From positions 1 through 6,326 of the forward strand of contig CAIQPA010000268.1 in assembly GCA_903873545.1 (NCBI GenBank): DNA of 6,326 bases. The letters are read 5' to 3'. A program made the translations under genes and the position numbers. Positions 1 through 6,326 of this stretch are shown here, piece by piece. Below the pieces are notes generated by a model. That model worked only from the letters and a program-made list of their open reading frames with translations. It was not told where the DNA came from and searched no databases. Source of the DNA: an uncultured delta proteobacterium. Lineage in GTDB: Bacteria; Myxococcota_A; Bradymonadia; REDH01. Within the stretch, counting starts at the first letter, position 1, and each line of letters opens with the position of its first letter.

Positions 1-663
1 CACGAGCAGCAGGTTGTGGCCGCCCGCAGCCGCGACCTCCAGCGCCCGCTTGGCCTGCTGCTGGCCGGCGACGTCGGCGAGGTCGAAGGGGTAGTCGGGA
101 GGCGGCAAGAGCCCGCGAGAGACCACAGGCAGCGCGGGCTGGAACTGGCCGCGGAGGAAGCCGACCACCTCCTCAAGCCGGGCGCAACCGACCGCCTCGA
201 TGCGGTCCACCAGCGCCGCCTCTACCGCGTTTTCGGCGGCGACGATGAGGCCGGCGAAGCCCTTGTCGCGGGCGGCGATGGCCATGGGCAGGATGCCGCG
301 CACAGGCCGGAGCTGGCCGTCGAGCGAGAGCTCTCCGACCACGAGGTAGCGGTCGAGACGGGCGAGTTCGTCGGACTTGAAGAGGCCGTCGGCCGCCATG
401 GTGGCGAGGGCGATGGGGAGGTCGAAGCCGGTGCCATCTTTGCGCACATCGGCGGGGGCGAGGTTGATGCTGACCCGGCACTCGGGCCAGGAGAAGCCGG
501 CGTTTTCGAGGGCCGACTTGACCCGCACGCGGGCCTCTCGGACGGCGCCTTCGGGGAGGCCTACGATGGAGAAGGTCTGGATGCCTGGACCGAGGTCGAC
601 CTCGACCGAGACGGTGATGGCATCGACGCCGATGACGCTGCCGGTTTGGACGCGAGAGAACAT
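1..663 (-). CDS. comM: YifB/ComM-family Mg-chelatase-like AAA+ ATPase, N-terminal part (cut by left edge)
   Basis: The first 221 codons are present and the frame is still open at base 1. The start is the ATG at 661-663, with AGGAG five bases upstream. Residues 1 to about 170 form the Lon-protease-like (ribosomal S5 domain 2) N-terminal domain of this family: they begin MFSRVQTGSVIGVDA and include NLAPADVRKDGTGFDLPIAL near residues 67-86. The Mg-chelatase/AAA+ module then starts at about residue 190 with DLADVAGQQQAKRALEVAAA and GGHNLLLV, so the window ends directly before the expected Walker A loop. In the family, ComM is a hexameric helicase that promotes branch migration of incoming DNA during natural transformation; many YifB homologues are uncharacterised. 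It acts in the cytoplasm. Family assignment is very sure; the transformation role is carried over from characterised homologues. It follows the membrane protein by 84 bases, with a hairpin next to its ribosome binding site. Confidence 0.95.
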   Translation of the reverse strand, partial: MFSRVQTGSVIGVDAITVSVEVDLGPGIQTFSIVGLPEGAVREARVRVKSALENAGFSWPECRVSINLAPADVRKDGTGFDLPIALATMAADGLFKSDELARLDRYLVVGELSLDGQLRPVRGILPMAIAARDKGFAGLIVAAENAVEAALVDRIEAVGCARLEEVVGFLRGQFQPALPVVSRGLLPPPDYPFDLADVAGQQQAKRALEVAAAGGHNLLLV

Positions 664-668
664 GACGA

Positions 669-673
669 CTCCT
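669..673 (-). promoter_or_regulatory. Ribosome binding site of the comM-like gene
   Basis: AGGAG lies five bases before the ATG at 663 and fixes that start. It begins only one base after the end of the inverted repeat at 675-703, so ribosome access could depend on whether that hairpin is folded. Confidence 0.8.
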
Positions 674-674
674 G

Positions 675-703
675 AAGTGGGGACGCATCTGTTGCGCCCA
701 CTT
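675..703 (-). promoter_or_regulatory. Inverted repeat directly upstream of the comM-like Shine-Dalgarno
   Basis: Read on the minus strand, AAGTGGG pairs with CCCACTT (7 bp) and an inner CGCA pairs with TGCG (4 bp), with a two-base bulge on one side and a five-base ACAGA loop. No T-run follows it on the minus strand; the next bases are the Shine-Dalgarno sequence. It could be a 5'-leader hairpin affecting translation of the comM-like gene, or a 3'-end structure for the upstream membrane-protein gene. The pairing is seen directly; the role is inference. Confidence 0.5.
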
Positions 704-747
704 TGGTTATCGTCGTCTGCGCGCCGTTGTTGCGGCGGGAAGTGCGA

Positions 748-2343
748 TCAGCGGGGGCGACAGCTGCCCGGCTTCGCGGCGTCGCCTGCTGCGCACATCA
801 TCTCGTTGACCAGCGCATCGACATCGAGGCCCGCATCGTCACGAACGAGCAGGGTAAAGGCCCAGCCGAAGCGCCCGAAATCGACCCAGCGGTGCAGCGA
901 AGGGCCCGGCTCTCGCCACGGCAAGCATACCGTCTGATAGCCCGGCATCGCCTTGTCCTGACAAGGTCCTCGCAGCAACACGACCCTCGGTGGTTCAACC
1001 ACAGGAAAACCCTTGGCCTGTGACCCCGGACCGAACCACACCATCCTCTCATCGCGCTCAGACAGGGTGAGCACTTCATACCCGACTCCGACGCGTTCGT
1101 TCGGAAACCGATCGAGCACGGACTCCACAGCAGCAGCTGGCCCACGCCGCCCGGGCCCCGCCGCGTAGCCAGACCAACCGCCTAGACCAAACGCCAGACT
1201 TAGCGTGCATCCGAGCAACAGGGCCGTCCGCAACCAAGCTGCGACGGGTGCCCTGGCGGGACCAGCGCCGTCGTTTCGAGGCGCAAAATCGACCGCCGTC
1301 GCGGCGCAAACACCAACGAGGATCGCAACCGACCAGGGCATGATGACGTACATGCGGTACAACTTCACGGCGACGATGGCGCAAACTACAATCGCAAGCG
1401 GCAATGCAGAGCGGAGGAAACCCGAGAGCGTTCGAGCCTGAAGCATCCGGCGTGGGCGCGCCAATTCGACGCCACCGAAAATCAACAGGAAGGGGTAGAA
1501 CGAGGCGCCTTCGTAGAAGAAGAAGTGGTACTTCCAGTTTTGGAAGCCGAGCTGACCGTCTCCCACCATCTCGCTGATCCATTTGGAGGCACACGATGCC
1601 CCTTCGACCATTTCCGAAATCGAAGCCGGCAATCCAAAGGATAGAAGGACGAAAGAGGCCACGGAAACGGCCGCAGCCGCGGCTGTCTGGATCGAAAGGT
1701 CGCGCCAGGTTTCAATCGTGAGGCTGCGCCACCAGACAAAGGCAAAACCGCCCGTTACGGCCGCCCATGGAGAAATGGTCCCCGCCACGCCGATGAAGAA
1801 GCCGGCGAAGAGCCAGATTGCGGCACCCGAAACTTCGCCGAGCACAAGCACAGCCAGCGCAATGAGGAGCTGAGACAGGACTTCCGGCCGGCCCAGTCCC
1901 ATCCCATGGAAGCCGGCGGCCAGCACCAGTGTCGCCAGGAGCGTGAGCCCGCCCTTCATCGCGGAGGACAACGTGGGGGCGGTTCGGGCGATCGCTCGCA
2001 TCACCGCGATTGTGCCCAAGAGGACGGTGCCGGCCTGAAGGAGCTGCTCAGCCGCGAAGAGTTGCCCAAAATCTGCCTTCAACATGAGCCCCGAGAGCAC
2101 CATCTGAAAGCCAGCCGGGTAGGCGAGCAGCCGGTGGAGCACGGGATCACACATGCTAAAGAAGGCGCAATTCAGCGAGGTGTAGCCAAGTCCGCGCTCT
2201 GCATTCATCGCGGGCGAGAGGTAGCAGAACGAGTCGTAGCCAACCGCTGTCGGATATCCCTGCGAGCCAGCCCAGACGAAGAAGGCGCTCAACGCGACGG
2301 TGGCTATCAGCGCCGGAACCGCCCACCGTTCTATCCGAAACAT
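748..2343 (-). CDS. Polytopic membrane protein, putative GT-C-type glycosyltransferase
   Basis: A 531-residue protein that I cannot name precisely. The start is the ATG at 2341-2343, with GGAGGT three bases upstream; the stop is TGA at 748-750. A first membrane helix covers about residues 8-25 and is followed by an extracytoplasmic loop with Asp37 in GYDSF and the segment NAERGLGY. Next come YPAGFQMVLSGLM (75-87), GRPEVLSQLL (151-160) and further hydrophobic segments near 101-118, 133-150, 157-169, 174-204, 220-238, 281-293, 312-327, 332-350 and 371-388. About 130 hydrophilic residues form the C-terminal end. A first helix, an acidic first loop, a YPxG-like segment and a polytopic body with a soluble tail resemble GT-C enzymes, which move sugars from polyprenyl-phosphate carriers outside the cytoplasmic membrane. 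No decisive signature confirms this, and a non-enzymatic membrane protein remains possible. Rows I counted by eye are less GC-rich than the lipoprotein gene upstream. Confidence 0.88.
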   Translation of the reverse strand: MFRIERWAVPALIATVALSAFFVWAGSQGYPTAVGYDSFCYLSPAMNAERGLGYTSLNCAFFSMCDPVLHRLLAYPAGFQMVLSGLMLKADFGQLFAAEQLLQAGTVLLGTIAVMRAIARTAPTLSSAMKGGLTLLATLVLAAGFHGMGLGRPEVLSQLLIALAVLVLGEVSGAAIWLFAGFFIGVAGTISPWAAVTGGFAFVWWRSLTIETWRDLSIQTAAAAAVSVASFVLLSFGLPASISEMVEGASCASKWISEMVGDGQLGFQNWKYHFFFYEGASFYPFLLIFGGVELARPRRMLQARTLSGFLRSALPLAIVVCAIVAVKLYRMYVIMPWSVAILVGVCAATAVDFAPRNDGAGPARAPVAAWLRTALLLGCTLSLAFGLGGWSGYAAGPGRRGPAAAVESVLDRFPNERVGVGYEVLTLSERDERMVWFGPGSQAKGFPVVEPPRVVLLRGPCQDKAMPGYQTVCLPWREPGPSLHRWVDFGRFGWAFTLLVRDDAGLDVDALVNEMMCAAGDAAKPGSCRPR

Positions 2344-2346
2344 GCA

Positions 2347-2352
2347 ACCTCC
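2347..2352 (-). promoter_or_regulatory. Ribosome binding site of the membrane-protein gene
   Basis: GGAGGT, a near-perfect Shine-Dalgarno core, ends three bases before the ATG at 2343. The spacing is short, but no better start with a comparable site is visible nearby, and the chosen start places a clean membrane helix at the N-terminus. Confidence 0.75.
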
Positions 2353-2370
2353 AGCGGCATCGAGGGTACT

Positions 2371-2409
2371 AGCGCGGCAGCGGCATCAGGGATGCCACCG
2401 CTGCGCTGC
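2371..2409 (-). terminator. GC-rich hairpin after the lipoprotein gene, possible non-canonical terminator
   Basis: In the 69-base gap between the lipoprotein stop and the membrane-protein start, GGCATC and GATGCC (2382-2387 and 2391-2396) form a perfect 6-bp stem with a three-base loop. It is extended by GCAGC/GCTGC (2377-2381 and 2400-2404) across a three-base bulge. It begins a few bases after the TGA of the lipoprotein gene, where a terminator or 3'-stabilising structure would sit. No T-run follows it, so intrinsic termination would be weak and read-through into the membrane-protein gene is plausible. Confidence 0.4.
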
Positions 2410-2412
2410 TTC

Positions 2413-5400
2413 TCATTCAAAGGCGGCGCCGCAGTTGCCGGGGCTCGGAGCGACTTGGACGCGCCAGCCGGCGGCGGTGCGCTCGATGGAGGAGTTGGGG
2501 AGGGCATCCTCGACGTCGACCGCCGAGACGGCGCCGGAGGGGTCGCGGAAGCTGTCGTCGTTGCCGCCGCCGTAGATGACCTTGTCGAGCGGGGTGGTGC
2601 CGATGGTGCCGTTGAAGAGGCCGATGGCGTCGGCGCGGGTGCCGGAGTTCTGGATGTCGGGGTTGAAGTCCCGGGCGATCGTGTAGACGGGCGCAAAGTT
2701 GGCCGCGGTGGACTGGGTGCCGCCGACGACGATGCAGCCGCCGGCGGGGATGGTTCCCGAGAGGGCGTAGTTGGCGGTGGCGTAGGTTCCGCCGCCGTAG
2801 CCGAGCTTGTAGGTGGAGAGGTCGATGGCGGCGGCGGTGTCGTTGAGGATCTCCACCCACTCGAAGCCGTCGTCGGTGCCGGTGAGGTCGTAGAAGACCT
2901 CGCTCAGGATGAGGCCCCGGGGCAGGCTCTCTGCGACGCTCACCGTGAGCGTGACGCTGCCGGCGCTGGTCGAGAAGGTGACGGTGGCATCTCCGATGAC
3001 GAGCGCCTCGATGGAGAGCGAGGCGCGGGTTGTGCCCGCACGCATGCTGACGGTGTCGGGGGCGAGGAGGATCGCGAGGTCGGAGGTGGTGATGGTGACA
3101 TCGGTGCCGCCGGTGCGGGCGGGAATGTCGAGGACAACCTCGACATCGAAGGTGTCGCCGGGGCGGGCGATGACGGTGGCGGGCGTGACCGCGATGGGGG
3201 CGGGCACGCGGCCTGCGGCGACGATGATGATGGAGGCGGTGAAGGAGGCGGTGTCGAGGGTCGCCGTGACGGTGATGGGCTCAGCGATGGCGCCGAGTGC
3301 GGTCAGCGGGACGGTGACCGAGGTCTCACCGGCCGGCACCGTGATGGTGGCGGGGAGCTCGAGGAGGTCGGGGCGGCCGCTCTCGAGCGTCACGACGGTT
3401 CCACCGGCAGGTGCGGCACGGTTGAGGAGGATGGTGAGCGGGTCCGGGGCGCTCAGGACGGCCACGTCGCCCTCGTCGATGGCGGAGCTATCGGGCGTGA
3501 GGCCGGAGAGCGCGGGAGGCGCGAGGCTCTCGAAGAGGATGTCTTCGACGGTCATCGGCTCGAGCTTGGAGTTGTCGTTGGCGAAGCGGACGATGCCGGT
3601 CACGGTGAGGACATCGCCCACGAAGGGGAAGGGGTCGGCGAGCGAGAGGAAGTCGTTCACACGGAGGAGATCGTCGAGGAGGAACTCGTTGGTGGGGGCC
3701 GTCTCGCCGGTGCCGGGCGGGGGCGCGATGCTGGTGACGGTGGCGCCGGAGACGCGGACGATGACGCCCTCCAGGGCTGCAGCCTCGGTGCCGCCCGTTG
3801 CAATGGCAGCGGCGGAGATGTCGACGGGGGCGGGGAGCGGCTCGCCGGAGCCGAGGATGTTGACGAGGGTGGCGTTGGCGAGCTGGCGCTGGCCGCGGTA
3901 GTCGCCGATGCGGGCGCTGACCTCGATGCGGTCGCCCACCTGCGGGAGGGTGAGGCCGCCGGGGTTGGTGGCCGGCGTGAAGACGAAGACGCCTGCGTAG
4001 CGGCTGCCGTAGGCGGGGTCTTCATCGGCGGTGGCGACCTGCATGAACCAGCTGGCGCCGGTCACCGCGGTGACGATGCCGGTGGCGCGGACCGTGGCGC
4101 CGACGCCGAAGGTGCCACGCTTGATGTCGTAGATGGTGGCGGGGCAGGCGGTGCCGCCCGGGTTGGGGTCGAGGCGGCAGAGGTCGCAGAGGTCGCCCGT
4201 GCCGTCAGCGTCGGCGTCAGCCTGGTCGGCGTTGTAGGTGCCGGGGCAGTTGTCGCCGTCGTTGGTGGCACCGTCGCCGTCGCGGTCGTTGGGGTTGAAG
4301 TCGCAGACGGCGCCAGGCTGAAGCGCGCAGGGGTCGCAGACATCGCCGAGGCCGTCGCTGTCGTGGTCGGCCTGGTCTCCGCCATCAACGGGGCGGGCGG
4401 GGTTGAAGATGGTGGCGCAGTCGTCCTGCGCGTTGGGGACGCCATCGCCGTCGGTGTCATCCGGGGTGGAGGCGCCATACTCGCCGGCGCGGAAGGGGAC
4501 ACAGGTGGGCTCGCCGTCGGGCACGCCGCAGAAGAAGAGGTCGTAGTTGCCGGCATTGGCGGCCAAGACGGCAGCGAAGCCTTTGCCGATCTCGCTCTGC
4601 AGGCAGACCGACTTTTCGACGCCGCAGACGGTGCCGGGGATGGTCTCGCAGGCAGCCGGATCGGGTGCAATCGCGAGCAGTGCCTCGCTGTCGCCGTAGA
4701 TGGCGGCGCCGCCGCGCATGACGAGGCGGACCTTGTCGAGGCCGGCGGTGACAACGGCGGTGTAGGGGTCTTCGATGCCGTCGCTGCCGAAGATGGCGAT
4801 GTCGGCGCGGAGGCCGACGGCAAGGTCGCCGAGGTTGTCGTCAACCTGGAGGGCGCCAGCGGCGTCGACGGTGACCATGCGCCAGAGGTCGTAGTCGGTG
4901 AGGAAGCCGCCGAGGTTGTTCTCGTTGAACTCGCGGGCGCAGGCGAGCTCGCGGCCGATGTTCATGGAGCCCGAAGCGGTCCAGTCGGTGCCAAGCGCGA
5001 CGCGGATGCCGAGCTGCTTGTACATCGTGACCTGGGCGGTGTTGCCGTAGAGCGAGATGTTGGAGCGGGGCGACCAGACGGCAGAGGTGCCGCTGAAGGC
5101 CATGTCCTGCACGTCGACGGCGGTGAGGCCGATGGTGTGGACAAAGGCGCTGTTCTCGGCGGCCAGATCGACCGAACCGACGGCTGCGCCGCTGAGGCAG
5201 ACATACTCGTTGCGGGCCTCGGCATCGATGCCCTCCGCGACGTGGGCGAGGTAGCAGCTGCCCTGCAACACGCTCACGCTGTCGGGGGTGGGGTAGTCGC
5301 AGACGAGGCTGAGTTCGGCGCCGGAGTCGCCGAGCGGGAAGGTCTGGTACTGGACCTCGCCGGAGGAGAGGCCGCCGTTCGCAGAGGCACGGTCGAGGTT

Positions 5401-6138
5401 GCGGACGAGGCCCTGCGCGGAGCCGCTGCCGGCCATGGAGGTGGTGCCGGAGAGGATCTGGCGGAGCTCACCCCAGGCCATCTCGTCGCCCGAGGCGCTG
5501 CCGGCCACAGGGAGGTTGTTGTGGCCGCGGAGGCCGCGGCGCCAGTCGTGGCGGTGCTCGAAGCGCTCTTCGCCCCAGACGGAGGGGCTGTTCTGGGTGA
5601 AGGTGAGGTGGTCGTGGGCGTTGATGAGGCCGGGCGAGACGACCGCGCTGCCGCAATTGACGACGGTGGCATCGGCAGGCTCGCAGCCGCAGCCGACGCA
5701 GGCGATGATGCCGTCGGCGCCGATGAGCACCGAGCCGCCGCGGTAGGCGACCGCGCCGGTCAGGATGGTGCCAGTGATGAGGGTGGAGGTGCCGGTGCCG
5801 GCCGTAACGGCGCAGGTGTCGGTGGTCACATCGGGGAGCGGGCCGCAGTCTTCAAAGGTGGGGCCTGTCACGGGCGGTGTGGTGTCGGTGCCCGTGTCGG
5901 TCGTGCCCGTGTCAGTGCCCGTGTCAGTGCCCGTGTCGGTGCCCGTGTCGGTCGTGCCGGTGTCGGACGAGGTGTCGTTGTCGGTATCTCCGGAGCCCGT
6001 GCCGGTGTCGGCCGTGCCCGTGTCGGACGAGGTGTCGCTGCCTCCGCCGTTGCCCTTGGGTGCGGCATCGTCGCCGCAGGCCGCGAGCGCAGAGAGGAGG
6101 AGGAGCGAGGCGAGAGCGCTGCGGGTGGGCGACATCAT
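2413..6138 (-). CDS. Secreted multidomain lipoprotein with ATZ/TRZ-type amidohydrolase, TSP3 repeats, OB-fold-like, Ig-like and lamin-tail domains
   Basis: A 1241-residue exported hydrolase. Residues 1-20 are a lipoprotein signal peptide ending in lipobox LAAC, with lipidated Cys21; the Gly after it carries no Asp+2 inner-membrane retention signal, so outer-membrane or surface placement is likely. Residues 36-86 are a Thr/Asp/Gly linker. Residues 117-485 are an amidohydrolase of the ATZ/TRZ, cytosine-deaminase-like group: PGLINAHDHL gives His175 and His177, HVAEG gives His299 and Glu302, His334 lies in FVHTIGLT, and Asp385 lies in ALGTDWTASGS, preceded by the family motif PRSN (357-360). These are the ligands of a one-metal deaminase or hydrolase; the substrate is unknown. 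Residues 559-657 hold four calcium-type thrombospondin-3 repeats with CxxC ends. Residues 668-868 look like two OB-folds, 874-1070 like two Ig or Calx-beta-like sandwiches, and 1072-1237 match a lamin-tail domain (LILSEVFYD, FEWVEILND). The stop is TGA at 2413-2415. It lies 69 bases upstream of the membrane-protein gene. Export and amidohydrolase calls are strong; the OB and Ig boundaries are approximate. Confidence 0.95.
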   Translation of the reverse strand: MMSPTRSALASLLLLSALAACGDDAAPKGNGGGSDTSSDTGTADTGTGSGDTDNDTSSDTGTTDTGTDTGTDTGTDTGTTDTGTDTTPPVTGPTFEDCGPLPDVTTDTCAVTAGTGTSTLITGTILTGAVAYRGGSVLIGADGIIACVGCGCEPADATVVNCGSAVVSPGLINAHDHLTFTQNSPSVWGEERFEHRHDWRRGLRGHNNLPVAGSASGDEMAWGELRQILSGTTSMAGSGSAQGLVRNLDRASANGGLSSGEVQYQTFPLGDSGAELSLVCDYPTPDSVSVLQGSCYLAHVAEGIDAEARNEYVCLSGAAVGSVDLAAENSAFVHTIGLTAVDVQDMAFSGTSAVWSPRSNISLYGNTAQVTMYKQLGIRVALGTDWTASGSMNIGRELACAREFNENNLGGFLTDYDLWRMVTVDAAGALQVDDNLGDLAVGLRADIAIFGSDGIEDPYTAVVTAGLDKVRLVMRGGAAIYGDSEALLAIAPDPAACETIPGTVCGVEKSVCLQSEIGKGFAAVLAANAGNYDLFFCGVPDGEPTCVPFRAGEYGASTPDDTDGDGVPNAQDDCATIFNPARPVDGGDQADHDSDGLGDVCDPCALQPGAVCDFNPNDRDGDGATNDGDNCPGTYNADQADADADGTGDLCDLCRLDPNPGGTACPATIYDIKRGTFGVGATVRATGIVTAVTGASWFMQVATADEDPAYGSRYAGVFVFTPATNPGGLTLPQVGDRIEVSARIGDYRGQRQLANATLVNILGSGEPLPAPVDISAAAIATGGTEAAALEGVIVRVSGATVTSIAPPPGTGETAPTNEFLLDDLLRVNDFLSLADPFPFVGDVLTVTGIVRFANDNSKLEPMTVEDILFESLAPPALSGLTPDSSAIDEGDVAVLSAPDPLTILLNRAAPAGGTVVTLESGRPDLLELPATITVPAGETSVTVPLTALGAIAEPITVTATLDTASFTASIIIVAAGRVPAPIAVTPATVIARPGDTFDVEVVLDIPARTGGTDVTITTSDLAILLAPDTVSMRAGTTRASLSIEALVIGDATVTFSTSAGSVTLTVSVAESLPRGLILSEVFYDLTGTDDGFEWVEILNDTAAAIDLSTYKLGYGGGTYATANYALSGTIPAGGCIVVGGTQSTAANFAPVYTIARDFNPDIQNSGTRADAIGLFNGTIGTTPLDKVIYGGGNDDSFRDPSGAVSAVDVEDALPNSSIERTAAGWRVQVAPSPGNCGAAFE
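5881..6033 (-). repeat. In-frame 6/12-base tandem repeat encoding the Thr-Asp-Thr-Gly linker
   Basis: Units close to GTGCCCGTGTCG (plus strand) recur with small variations and encode alternating TD and TG dipeptides, residues 36-86 of the lipoprotein. The period is a multiple of three, so gain or loss of units would only lengthen or shorten the linker. Such linkers between a lipid anchor and a folded domain probably act as flexible, Thr-rich spacers. Length variation between strains by slippage is likely but is not shown by one sequence. Confidence 0.85.
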
Positions 6139-6145
6139 GGAGAGA

Positions 6146-6149
6146 CTCC
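6146..6149 (-). promoter_or_regulatory. Ribosome binding site of the lipoprotein gene
   Basis: GGAG lies seven bases before the first of two adjacent ATG codons (6136-6138 and 6133-6135). The spacing favours the first; the second would leave ten bases. The choice changes the signal peptide by one Met only. Confidence 0.65.
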
Positions 6150-6199
6150 AACAGGTGACACCGACATCGGCGTCCGAAGATTGAAGCGCGAACGGTAGT

Positions 6200-6217
6200 C
6201 AGCCACGCGGCTGGCTG
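6200..6217. other. Inverted repeat in the gap upstream of the lipoprotein gene
   Basis: CAGCCA and TGGCTG (6200-6205 and 6212-6217) form a 6-bp stem with a six-base loop; an overlapping 5-bp alternative (CAGCC/GGCTG) also exists. It lies in the 119-base gap between the stop of the gene entering from the right and the lipoprotein start. No T-run follows on the minus strand. It may be a terminator remnant, an operator or chance in GC-rich DNA. Confidence 0.3.
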
Positions 6218-6257
6218 CAATCATTCGGCTGGTTGCGACACGGTGGTGCGCGAGGCG

Positions 6258-6326
6258 TTAGCCGAGCCGCTTCTGGCAGCGATTGCACCAAGGATAGCGG
6301 TTGATGGCGCCGTAGAAGAGGAAGGC
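6258..6326 (-). CDS. C-terminal end of an unidentified protein with a CxxC motif (cut by right edge)
   Basis: Only the last 22 codons and a TAA stop (6258-6260) are in the window. The peptide reads AFLFYGAINRYPWCNRCQKRLG. A hydrophobic, aromatic stretch is followed by Cys-x-x-Cys and a basic end, which could be the last part of a membrane helix followed by half of a zinc knuckle, or the tail of a zinc ribbon. By my count 19 of the 22 codons end in G or C, as expected for coding DNA here, and the strand agrees with its neighbours. It ends 119 bases before the lipoprotein start. Too little is visible to name a family, and a chance open frame is not excluded. Confidence 0.5.
   Translation of the reverse strand, partial: AFLFYGAINRYPWCNRCQKRLG

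Noticed and set aside
16..675. A plus-strand open frame of 219 codons opposite the comM-like gene
   Set aside because: Low-complexity product without recognisable domains; the minus strand gives a clear YifB/ComM match across the same bases.
675..703. Intrinsic terminator of the membrane-protein gene
   Set aside because: The stem is good but no T-run follows it on the minus strand; kept only as a hairpin of uncertain role.
2909..3901. A 330-codon plus-strand open frame
   Set aside because: It lies wholly within the lipoprotein gene, and its Ser/Arg/Val/Thr-rich product looks like an antisense translation with no domain or ribosome binding site of note.
5881..6033. Repeat cluster that could be mistaken for a CRISPR or regulatory repeat array
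   Set aside because: Units are contiguous, 6-12 bases long, without spacers, and encode an in-frame lipoprotein linker.
1906..6198. A 1430-codon open frame on the plus strand, longer than the lipoprotein gene it lies opposite
   Set aside because: Its product is monotonous Gly/Ala/Val/Asp/Glu-rich sequence with no domain. It is the antisense shadow of GC-rich coding DNA and crosses the intergenic gap and two real genes. The minus frame shows a signal peptide, catalytic motifs and known domains.
6192..6225. Possible sigma-70-like promoter for the lipoprotein gene (minus strand TTGCAG, 17 bases, TACCGT)
   Set aside because: The spacing is right, but only about three of six bases match in each box and the DNA is GC-rich, so chance is likely.

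Overview
The window is GC-rich and every convincing gene lies on the minus strand, so the reading order is from right to left. The organism is probably a bacterium of the former Deltaproteobacteria, such as Myxococcota or Bradymonadota. The main clue is a large lipoprotein with a long Thr-Asp-Thr-Gly linker after its lipobox and thrombospondin-type-3 calcium repeats, a style common in those groups. This placement rests on gene style only; there is no rRNA or other phylogenetic marker here.

Layout in transcription order: (1) 6258-6326 holds the last 22 codons of a gene that runs off the right edge and ends in a short CxxC motif. (2) 2413-6138 encodes a 1241-residue lipoprotein. After the signal peptide and linker it carries an amidohydrolase domain of the ATZ/TRZ (cytosine-deaminase-like) type with all expected metal ligands, then thrombospondin-type-3 repeats, two OB-fold-like domains, two Ig-like beta-sandwiches and a C-terminal lamin-tail domain. 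(3) 748-2343 encodes a 531-residue polytopic membrane protein that resembles GT-C glycosyltransferases. (4) 1-663 is the N-terminal half of a YifB/ComM-family AAA+ ATPase (Mg-chelatase-like), cut by the left edge just before its Walker A motif.

The genes are separated by 119, 69 and 84 bases. Each complete start has a Shine-Dalgarno sequence. Inverted repeats sit in all three gaps but none is followed by a T-run, so no classical intrinsic terminator is visible. The gaps are short enough for read-through, yet the products share no obvious pathway: a secreted hydrolase, a membrane-embedded glycosyltransferase-like protein and a cytoplasmic DNA helicase of natural transformation. I read this as chance neighbourhood, not a functional operon.

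The part most worth attention is the 1241-residue lipoprotein, an apparently active exported amidohydrolase fused to accessory modules more usually seen in secreted nucleases and other surface proteins. I saw no mobile element, tRNA, rRNA, CRISPR array or defence system.
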